64,000 nucleotides of DNA from Anaerobacillus sp. CMMVII (GTDB lineage: Bacteria; Bacillota; Bacilli; Bacillales; Anaerobacillaceae): assembly GCF_025377685.1 (NCBI RefSeq), contig NZ_JACEHK010000002.1, positions 124,001 to 188,000 on the forward strand. Reading direction: 5' to 3'. Shown here in pieces: positions 57,603 to 64,000 of the stretch (position 1 is the first letter of the stretch; each line of letters starts with the position of its first letter). The notes beneath the pieces were generated by a model. That model was not told the origin of the DNA. It saw only the letters and a program-made list of their open reading frames with translations, and searched no databases. Both the position numbers and the translations under genes were made by a program.

Positions 57603-59432
57603 ATGTATCGCAATTTAGAAGAATGTATTCTCGATTTAGAAAATAGTGGTCATTTAGTACGCATTCATGAAGTTGTTGACCCTTACCTTGAAATGGCTGC
57701 TATCCACATGAAAGTATTTGAAGCAGGTGGACCAGCATTGTTATTTGAAAATGTAAAGGGGTCAAAGTTTCGAGCAGTATCGAACTTATTCGGAACCGTC
57801 GAGCGAAGTAAGTTTATTTTTCGGAAAACGTGGGAAGGTGCGCAAAATGTTGTAGCACTTAGAAATGACCCAGTAGCAGCTTTAAAAAATCCGTTCCAAC
57901 ATGTGGCTACTGGCTTAGCAGCTTCAAAAGCACTACCAATGAAAAAGTCAACGAGCCTTCCCGTAACACATCAGGAAATTAATATTTCTGACTTACCATT
58001 AATCCAGCACTGGCCAGATGATGGTGGAGCTTTTATTACTTTGCCACAGGTTTATAGTGAAGATCCCCAAAAGCCAGGAATTATGAACGCTAATTTAGGA
58101 ATGTACCGGGTCCAACTTAGCGGGAACGATTACGAACTAAATAATGAAATTGGTTTACATTATCAAATCCATCGTGGAATTGGAGTCCACCAAGAAAAGG
58201 CAATGAGGTTAGGACAACCTTTAAAAGTAAGTATTTTTATTGGTGGCCCTCCAGCTCACACCTTGTCAGCAGTAATGCCATTACCTGAAGGGTTAAGTGA
58301 GATGACGTTTGCAGGTTTGCTTTCTGGACGTAGGTTCCGTTATAGCTATATTGATGGATATTGTATTAGTAATGATGCTGATTTTGTCATTACTGGCGAA
58401 ATTCATCCAGGTGAAACAAAACCAGAGGGGCCATTTGGCGATCATTTAGGCTATTATAGTCTGACGCACGAATTCCCATTAATGAAAGTACATAAAGTGT
58501 ATGCAAAACCAAACGCGATCTGGCCGTTTACTGTTGTAGGTCGACCACCTCAGGAGGATACAGCCTTTGGTGATCTTATTCATGAGCTAACTGGTGACGC
58601 GATTAAATCTGAAATTCCAGGCGTAAAAGAAGTACATGCTGTTGATGCTGCCGGTGTCCACCCACTCCTTTTTGCCATTGGTAGTGAACGTTATACGCCT
58701 TATGATAATGCCAAACAACCAATGGAGTTACTCACGATCGCCAACCGGATTTTAGGAACGGGTCAACTAAGTCTAGCTAAGTATTTGTTTATAACCGCAG
58801 AAGACGGGCAGCCGCTAGATACTCATAAAGAGGTTGAGTTTTTAACGTACATTTTAGAGCGACTTGATTTGCATCGTGATATCCATTTCCAAACGAATAC
58901 AACGATTGATACGCTTGATTACTCTGGTACTGGTTTAAATACAGGAAGCAAAGTTGTTATTGCGGCCTATGGTGATAAGAAACGAGACTTATGTAAAGAT
59001 GTCCCTGATAATTTGAAGGAAATCCGAGAGTATGGAAATCCACGTCTGATTATGCCAGGCATAGTTGCGATCGAGGGACCGAATTTTACTACACATGAAA
59101 ATGCTGAGAAGGAACTGAATGAGTTGAAAACAGCGATCAAGGAAAAAGGTTCGATGACAACTTGTCCAATGATTATCCTTTGTGACGATAGTGAATTTAT
59201 TAGCGAATCTGTTAGTAACTTTCTCTGGGTTACCTTTACCCGAAGCAATCCTTCACACGACATTCATGGAGTAAATAGTTATTATGAACATAAACATTGG
59301 GGCTGTGACAATCTCATTATTGATGTCCGTACAAAACCTCATCATGCACCACCATTAATTGCCGACCCAACCGTTGAGAAAAACATAGAGCGCTTTTTTG
59401 TAAAGGGTGCAAGTTTAGGTTCATTAAAATAA
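57603..59432 (+). CDS. UbiD family decarboxylase
   Basis: A 609-aa member of the UbiD family, enzymes that use prenylated FMN to decarboxylate aromatic or unsaturated acids. The diagnostic block is KPEGPFGDHLGYYSL, with the first catalytic Glu and the Asp in place of the second. The protein is about 100 residues longer than E. coli UbiD, mainly in the C-terminal part. No UbiX (prenyl-FMN supplier) is seen in the window. The substrate is unknown; phenolic acids from plant material are plausible. GGAGCTAG precedes the ATG. Nothing clear was seen in the 235-bp gap upstream. Confidence 0.9.
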   Translation: MYRNLEECILDLENSGHLVRIHEVVDPYLEMAAIHMKVFEAGGPALLFENVKGSKFRAVSNLFGTVERSKFIFRKTWEGAQNVVALRNDPVAALKNPFQHVATGLAASKALPMKKSTSLPVTHQEINISDLPLIQHWPDDGGAFITLPQVYSEDPQKPGIMNANLGMYRVQLSGNDYELNNEIGLHYQIHRGIGVHQEKAMRLGQPLKVSIFIGGPPAHTLSAVMPLPEGLSEMTFAGLLSGRRFRYSYIDGYCISNDADFVITGEIHPGETKPEGPFGDHLGYYSLTHEFPLMKVHKVYAKPNAIWPFTVVGRPPQEDTAFGDLIHELTGDAIKSEIPGVKEVHAVDAAGVHPLLFAIGSERYTPYDNAKQPMELLTIANRILGTGQLSLAKYLFITAEDGQPLDTHKEVEFLTYILERLDLHRDIHFQTNTTIDTLDYSGTGLNTGSKVVIAAYGDKKRDLCKDVPDNLKEIREYGNPRLIMPGIVAIEGPNFTTHENAEKELNELKTAIKEKGSMTTCPMIILCDDSEFISESVSNFLWVTFTRSNPSHDIHGVNSYYEHKHWGCDNLIIDVRTKPHHAPPLIADPTVEKNIERFFVKGASLGSLK

Positions 59433-59443
59433 AATTACATTTT

Positions 59444-59478
59444 GCGTTTCTCATAAATAAATGAGGAACGCTTTTTTA
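59444..59478 (+). terminator. Terminator after the UbiD gene
   Basis: GCGTTTCTCAT / ATGAGGAACGC with a 6-nt loop and T6 tail. Confidence 0.87.
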
Positions 59479-59716
59479 ATTTCTAATATAAAGCTGTTTT
59501 GGAGACGAAACGGGCAAAAATGTAATGGATTTTGTATACATGTGTTGGCAATAAGAAATAGTGATGAAGAGGATTCATCATGCGTAGTGGAGAATGTATT
59601 TGTAGGAGGTTGTAATTCATTTAGTGAGCGATGACCCTTTAACATTTAAGTCTATGTGCATGGTGCCTCTCTTTTCATTTATCATGAGCAAACAAAGCAA
59701 ATGGAGTGATATGCTG

Positions 59717-60136
59717 ATGTATGAACAAAAAACAAAAGAAACTGATCACAGTGTCATTGAATTTATTGAAGCGGTGGAAAGTCCTAAAAAGCGAGAAGAT
59801 GCTTATAGGTTATTAGAGGTTTTTTCAGAGACGACAGGCTGCGAAGCAAAAATGTGGGGACCGAGTATTATTGGGTTTGGCTCTTATCATTATAAATATG
59901 CAACTGGCCACGAAGGAGATGCCCCGTTAGTTGGATTTTCACCTAGAAAGGCTAAAATTAGTTTATATTTTGCGACTGGTGATGATAAACGCGAAGAATT
60001 ATTAAAGGATTTTGGCAAGCATACATCAGGAAAAGCATGTGTCTATATCAATAAAGTAGCAGATATTGATGTAAATGTTTTAAAGGCATTGATTAATCAA
60101 TCTGTAACGTTTTTGAAAGAAACATATCCGAGTTAG
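59717..60136 (+). CDS. DUF1801 domain protein
   Basis: A 139-aa protein of the DUF1801 family (YdhG/Fra-like). MWGPSIIGFGSYHYKY, GDAPLVGFSPRKAKISLY and GKACVYINKVADID are strongly conserved family stretches. The function is unsettled; one B. subtilis member, Fra, has been described as an iron chaperone, but this subgroup differs. GGAG lies 10 nt before ATG 59717 and 4 nt before ATG 59711. I prefer 59717, where homologues begin (MYEQKTK). A longer frame from 59624 is not supported. Confidence 0.8.
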   Translation: MYEQKTKETDHSVIEFIEAVESPKKREDAYRLLEVFSETTGCEAKMWGPSIIGFGSYHYKYATGHEGDAPLVGFSPRKAKISLYFATGDDKREELLKDFGKHTSGKACVYINKVADIDVNVLKALINQSVTFLKETYPS

Positions 60137-60249
60137 AGGGTGAACAAAAGCGAAACTGGTTCCGTTACCTGTCGCAAAACCCGAAAATGCAATCGAAAAA
60201 TGTAGCCCAATTTGTACTGCCTTTTGTATCTGTTTTTGCAGAAAAAAAT

Positions 60250-60286
60250 AAAATGGCTCAGTTCACTATACTGAGCCATTTTTATT
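60250..60286. terminator. Terminator downstream of the DUF1801 gene
   Basis: AAATGGCTCAG / CTGAGCCATTT with a short loop, A-run before and T-run after, so it works in both directions. It lies inside the 608-bp element. Confidence 0.82.
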
Positions 60287-60390
60287 ATCGACTTTTGGTT
60301 CCCTGTTGACGCCCCTCAATATTCTGCTCCTTACCAAATTATAAAAGAGCGACCCTCAAGGACATAGATGAGGGAGTCAGCAGGATTTGA

Positions 60391-60582
60391 TAAATAGGCG
60401 GAAAAATTTCTCTTAATAAGGAAATAGCACTGAAAATAGCTTAAATAGACGGAAAGATTCCGTCTATTTACTCTAAAATCGTGAAAATGGGTGATTTGCT
60501 TTGCTTAATCGGAAAATTTTCGCTTATTTACCCAGAAGCGAGCTCTATTCTTCAATCTAACCGAAAAATCTCCGCTTATTTT
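60391..60582. repeat. Four degenerate palindromic repeats
   Basis: Units at 60391, 60442, 60505 and 60557 share the pattern TAAATAGACGGAAA..TTCCGTCTATTTA. The second is a perfect palindrome (TAAATAGACGGAA / TTCCGTCTATTTA with AGA between), and the others are decayed. Spacing is 51-63 bp. Similar repeats occur between genes in several Bacillaceae as I recall. Confidence 0.65.
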
Positions 60583-60676
60583 AAATTTTTTGTAAGATAA
60601 ATTGTATATCAAATTTTGGGTGCATTTCACTATACAAATTTTTAAGTTTTTTCCACCCAAGTGGCTTTACACCAAT

Positions 60677-60719
60677 AAAAAATGAGTGTCAATTGCATAT
60701 GCAAATTGGCACTCATTTT
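60677..60719. terminator. Long hairpin near the right end of the 608-bp element
   Basis: AAAATGAGTGTCAATTGCAT / ATGCAAATTGGCACTCATTT with few mismatches and T-rich flanks. No gene directly precedes it on either strand. Confidence 0.65.
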
Positions 60720-60924
60720 GATTTGCATTTTTAATGTTTGTGATAGGAAACGGAACCCGTTAACAAAAGCGTCACTCTTTTTTTGTGGTTAAGCAAATCA
60801 ATGTTTAGGTTTTTTTGTCGAATGTAAATGTTCAGTAGTTATCTAGGTAAAGCTGATGTATATTTAGAATAGTAGGAATAATAAGATAAACACTATGTAA
60901 ATATTAGTTGAAAGGATGGATTGA

Positions 60925-61209
60925 ATGGATAGGTTGACTGAAGAAGAAGTAACAAAGTTTTTATCCGAGGCAGAGGGTTGGAAGTTAGTCGACGAAAAAT
61001 GGATTGAAAAGAAATACCGTTTTAAAGATTATTTAAAGGGGATTGAGTTTGTCCAAAAAGTAGCGAATTTGTCCGAAGAAGTGAACCATCATCCCTTTAT
61101 AACCATCGATTACAAACTTGTTCGACTTAAGCTTTCATCCTGGAGTGCGAATGGCTTAACAAAGTTAGATTTTCAATTAGCCGGGAAGTTTGATGAGTTC
61201 TATCAGTAA
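60925..61209 (+). CDS. phhB: Pterin-4-alpha-carbinolamine dehydratase
   Basis: A 94-aa PhhB/PCD that recycles the 4a-hydroxy-tetrahydropterin formed by phenylalanine hydroxylase. [20 protein letters not shown] followed by W and a later Asp ([10 protein letters not shown]) is the family active-site pattern. AAAGGATGG precedes the ATG. It lies 79 bp before phenylalanine hydroxylase, the partner reaction. Confidence 0.94.
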   Translation: MDRLTEEEVTKFLSEAEGWKLVDEKWIEKKYRFKDYLKGIEFVQKVANLSEEVNHHPFITIDYKLVRLKLSSWSANGLTKLDFQLAGKFDEFYQ

Positions 61210-61288
61210 GTATGAAAAAAATGTTTCTGCAAAGTTATGAAAGAGAGAATGGTAGATTGACTATGATCTTAAATAAGGGGTGTTTAAA

Positions 61289-63007
61289 ATGCAAGCTAGA
61301 AAAATACCAAAACATTTACAAAAGTACACGGTAAAGCAAGAATATCACAATTATACTGCGATTAACCATGCAGTTTGGCGATATGTGATGCGGCAAAACC
61401 ATCATACTCTTAAGGATTTCGCCCACGAGGCCTATACTGACGGGCTTAAGGCATCAGGGATTACGATTGATCGCCTTCCAGATGTAGAAGAAATGAATCA
61501 ATGCTTAGCACCTTTTGGTTGGGGAGCTGCGACCATAGATGGCTTTATTCCAGGAGTCGCTTTTTTTGAATTTCAAGCAAATGGCATTCTTCCAGTAGTA
61601 GCCGAAATAAGAAAGCTTGAAAATATTCAATATACTCCAGCACCAGATATTATTCACGAGGCTGCAGGACATGCACCTATTCTTTGTGATGAAAAATATT
61701 CAGAGTATGTAAAGCTTTTTGGAGAAATCGGAAAAAAAGCAATTGCTACAAAAGAGGAGCATGATCTTTTTGAAGCTGTCCGTTCTTATTCAAATCTACT
61801 TGAAAAGGGATCAGCTACAGATGAGAAAATCTCTGAAGCGAAGCGGAAAATAGATGAAGTAGCAGCTACCATAAAAGGCATATCTGAAGCTGAAAGAATT
61901 TCAAGGCTTTATTGGTGGACTGTCGAATACGGATTAATTGGTGAACTTGACCATCCAAAGATTTATGGTGCTGGACTGTTGTCTTCGGTATCAGAAGGTC
62001 GCAATGCTCTAAGTGCAGAGGTTGAAAAAATTCAGTATGACCTTCAAACGATGATCAATACAGGCTTTGATATCACCAAGCCACAGCCACAATTGTTTGT
62101 TTGTGATAGTTTCGAGCAGTTAATCGAAGGAGTCAAAGAGTTCGCTATGGAAATGGCGTTTATGAAGGGCGGGACAGAGAGTCTCGAAAAAGCCAGACAA
62201 TCAGCGAATGTAGCAACAGTGGAATATAGCTCTGGCCTACAAGTTACCGGGGTGATCAACGAGCTACTATACAATGACAACAATGAAGCTGTCTATATAA
62301 AAATGAGCGGACCAACAGCGTTAGCTTATCAAAGTTGTGAACTTCCCGGCCATGGGACTGAAACTCACCAGGAAGGATTTGGCGCTCCCATTGGACGGTT
62401 AAAGGATGTTGAAAGTCCATTAGAATGTCTAACCGAGGAAGAGTTAGCTAACTTAGGGATCGTAATTAATCGAGATTGCCTGCTCACATTTGAAAGTGGG
62501 GTAGAAGTAAAAGGAACCGTCCAATCAATGGTTAAGCAGGATCAAAAAATCCAAATTATTAGCTTTACAGACTGTCTAGTTACGTACCAAGGACAAATTT
62601 TGTTTGCACCAGATTGGGGAATTTATGATATGGCTGTAGGTGAGTGCATTCCTTCGGTATATGCAGGTGCAGCGGATGGTGAAGCCTATTATACGGTTGA
62701 AGTCGGTTCACAGACAGCAACGGAACATTCAATCGTGTCATCACCATTAGAGGATCTCTACCAGCAAATTAGAGATGTTAGAGAAAAAAAGCCAGAGAAC
62801 TCAGTATCTGTGATTGAAAGTGTCTGGCGAAAACTTGGAAGCGGTTACAAAAATGACTGGCTCTTAAGATTAGAAGTAGTAGAACTATTAAAAGAAAATA
62901 ATTGGTTACCTTCTTTACAAGAGGAAGTACATCGTGACCTTAAAAGACTTCAAAAAGAAAGCGATGAGTTAGAGGTATTAATTTCTAGGGGGGTACAAAT
63001 TATTTAA
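61289..63007 (+). CDS. phhA: Phenylalanine 4-monooxygenase with a long C-terminal extension
   Basis: A 572-aa aromatic amino acid hydroxylase that converts phenylalanine to tyrosine with a pterin cofactor. Iron ligands are His123 and His128 (DIIHEAAGHAPIL) and Glu213 (WWTVEYGLIG). The catalytic domain fills roughly residues 1-290. The remaining 280 residues have no counterpart in the short proteobacterial enzymes; extended forms of this size are recalled from Bacillus, but the role of the extension is unknown. GGGGTG lies 6 nt before ATG 61289; the GTG at 61280 is inside it. A terminator follows. Confidence 0.92.
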   Translation: MQARKIPKHLQKYTVKQEYHNYTAINHAVWRYVMRQNHHTLKDFAHEAYTDGLKASGITIDRLPDVEEMNQCLAPFGWGAATIDGFIPGVAFFEFQANGILPVVAEIRKLENIQYTPAPDIIHEAAGHAPILCDEKYSEYVKLFGEIGKKAIATKEEHDLFEAVRSYSNLLEKGSATDEKISEAKRKIDEVAATIKGISEAERISRLYWWTVEYGLIGELDHPKIYGAGLLSSVSEGRNALSAEVEKIQYDLQTMINTGFDITKPQPQLFVCDSFEQLIEGVKEFAMEMAFMKGGTESLEKARQSANVATVEYSSGLQVTGVINELLYNDNNEAVYIKMSGPTALAYQSCELPGHGTETHQEGFGAPIGRLKDVESPLECLTEEELANLGIVINRDCLLTFESGVEVKGTVQSMVKQDQKIQIISFTDCLVTYQGQILFAPDWGIYDMAVGECIPSVYAGAADGEAYYTVEVGSQTATEHSIVSSPLEDLYQQIRDVREKKPENSVSVIESVWRKLGSGYKNDWLLRLEVVELLKENNWLPSLQEEVHRDLKRLQKESDELEVLISRGVQII

Positions 63008-63017
63008 GTTTTAGCTG

Positions 63018-63054
63018 AAAGGGGTGAGCGCACTTAGCGCCACCCCTTTGTTTT
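63018..63054. terminator. Terminator after phenylalanine hydroxylase
   Basis: AAAGGGGTG.GCGC / GCGC.ACCCCTTT with a short loop and T-rich tail, a very stable stem. Confidence 0.88.
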
Positions 63055-63078
63055 ACTTTTGAACTGAAGTAAAACAAG
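63049..63078. terminator. Second hairpin after phenylalanine hydroxylase
   Basis: TTGTTTTACTT / AAGTAAAACAA with an 8-nt loop, directly adjoining the first terminator. It may be a backup. Confidence 0.5.
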
Positions 63079-63216
63079 GGGGGAAGATACTTGCAAGTTT
63101 TATAATAAAGTTTGTTTAACTAAAATAGAAATTATTTACCCTTCCTCAATTATTTGTTATATTTAGTAAGTAAATTTAGGTAGACGAAATACTTTGTAGG
63201 AAGTGGGGAATGTGTA

Positions 63217-64000
63217 ATGAAAAGAAATACGCACCTACCTATTAATCCGCCTTTCTATTATGGATGGATTATTGTTTTTATGTCAGCATTGGCAATTTTC
63301 TTTTCTGGACCTGGTCAAACCTTTTCCATTTCAATTTTTATTGATGCTTATTTGGAACATTTCGGTTGGAGTAGTACATTGGTATCGACGATGTATCTAT
63401 TTGCCACTTTACTTGCAGGATTTTTACTCTTTATTGTTGGTAGATTAGTTGATAAGTATGGACAGAGAAGAATGACAGTTCTTGTCGCGTCCTTATTAGG
63501 AGTGGCTTGTGTCTTTAATAGTTTTTTATTAGGACCAACTATGTTATTCATTGGCTTTTTCATGTTAAGGCTATTTGGCCAGGGATCGCTAACTCTTATC
63601 CCTGGGACGCTTATTCCACAGTGGTTTGTAGGAAAAAGAGGACGTGCGTTAAGTTTTATGGCTTTTGGTAGCTTTTTAAGTGCTGCTGCCTTACCACCTT
63701 TCAATGCTTGGTTAATTGGAAAAGTTGGTTGGCAAGCTTCTTGGCTTGTTTGGGCAGGTTTACTATTTTTAATTTTTGTGCCTCTTGCCTTTCTATTCAT
63801 ACGTAATAAACCTGAAGATGTCGGTTTACATCCAGATAATTTATCTGACGAGGAAGTGTCGGTAAGAGGCTCTGAGAAATCTGCCATTCATGAGGAAGCA
63901 TGGACACTCAAGGAAGCGATGAGAACCAAGGTGCTTTGGCTACTGTTGTTTTGTGTAGCTGTGCCATCGATGGTTAATACAGGCATTGTTTTTCATTTTG
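63217..64000 (+). CDS. MFS transporter (3' end outside the window)
   Basis: At least 261 residues of a major facilitator transporter, open to the window edge. It begins MKRNTHLPINPPFYYGWIIV at ATG 63217 after GGAAGTGGGGAA. Transmembrane segments follow regularly, and the loop between TM2 and TM3 has the MFS motif GRLVDKYGQRRM. FYYGWIIV and FSISIFIDAY resemble the oxalate/formate-antiporter and monocarboxylate branch. About half to two thirds of a normal 400-aa protein is present, with the central cytoplasmic loop near residues 200-230. The substrate is unknown. Confidence 0.85.
   Translation, partial: MKRNTHLPINPPFYYGWIIVFMSALAIFFSGPGQTFSISIFIDAYLEHFGWSSTLVSTMYLFATLLAGFLLFIVGRLVDKYGQRRMTVLVASLLGVACVFNSFLLGPTMLFIGFFMLRLFGQGSLTLIPGTLIPQWFVGKRGRALSFMAFGSFLSAAALPPFNAWLIGKVGWQASWLVWAGLLFLIFVPLAFLFIRNKPEDVGLHPDNLSDEEVSVRGSEKSAIHEEAWTLKEAMRTKVLWLLLFCVAVPSMVNTGIVFHF

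Larger units (their letters stand above)
60143..60771. mobile_element. 608-bp non-coding element with inverted ends and 10-bp flanking repeats
   Basis: AACTGGTTCCGTTACC at 60154-60169 and, inverted, AACGGGTTCCGTTTCC at 60746-60761 match at 14 of 16. Outside them the identical 10-mer AACAAAAGCG occurs at 60143-60152 and 60762-60771. This is the layout of a non-autonomous transposable element with a target duplication. Inside are two terminator-like hairpins and a set of palindromic repeats, but no gene. Confidence 0.6.

Noticed and set aside
47463-60180. Shared GTCGCAAAAC..CCCG between 47463-47505 and 60171
   Set aside because: Too short (about 14 bp with a gap) to claim a common repeat.

Overview
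The window comes from a low-GC Gram-positive bacterium of the family Bacillaceae. Signs of this are strong AGGAGG-type ribosome sites, frequent TTG starts, CcpA-type cre sites, a ROK-family XylR, YesM/YesN-type two-component genes and U-tailed terminators. Several enzymes (the Axe2-like esterase, GH52, GH8 exo-oligoxylanase, GH67) resemble, from memory, those of Geobacillus and alkaliphilic Bacillus of the B. halodurans group. No tRNA, rRNA, CRISPR array, prophage or intact transposase gene was seen.

About 53 kb is one carbohydrate island. 0-7.3 kb: two deacetylases (CE4 and Axe2-like), a broken GH115 alpha-glucuronidase, a cytoplasmic GH9, a MATE exporter and a GH43 beta-xylosidase. 7.7-16.5 kb: xylR, divergent from an M24-like gene, xylA, xylB, a PfkA-like pseudoenzyme and transketolase. 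16.5-28 kb: a small zinc-ribbon membrane protein, the GH8 exo-oligoxylanase, a lipoprotein/YesL/YesN/YesM sensing module and an ABC importer with a family 1 binding protein. 28-40.4 kb: GH52, GH10 and GH67 hydrolases, then uxuA, an SDR-type uxuB, kdgK, kdgA, uxaC and the GH51 abfA. 40.5-44.6 kb: aldose epimerase, two aldo/keto reductases and a Gfo/Idh dehydrogenase. 44.7-53.5 kb: a LacI-regulated sucrose or fructo-oligosaccharide system (ABC importer, GH13, GH32, fructokinase). 53.6-64 kb is different in character: a frameshifted AEC transporter, MarR, a minimal FAD oxidoreductase, a DODA-type dioxygenase divergent from an HxlR regulator with an in-frame TGA, a UbiD decarboxylase, a DUF1801 protein, phenylalanine hydroxylase with its pterin dehydratase, and a partial MFS transporter.

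The genes fit one scheme. Xylan fragments decorated with methylglucuronate, arabinose and acetate are sensed outside by YesM, possibly with the small lipoprotein, and imported by the ABC system. They are then dismantled in the cytoplasm: none of the hydrolases has a signal peptide. Xylose goes through XylA/XylB and transketolase; glucuronate goes through UxaC, UxuB, UxuA, KdgK and KdgA. cre-like sites lie at the importer, GH8, sensor and sucrose promoters.

Most notable: two probable pseudoenzymes in the xyl operon (PfkA-like and M24-like); a TGA exactly at the redox-cysteine codon of a YodB/CatR-like regulator; a family of at least five MITE-like elements with GGCT ends and 8-bp target duplications; a separate 608-bp non-coding element with inverted ends and 10-bp flanking repeats; a hairpin repeat present in two inverted copies within operon junctions; and the relic of GH115.
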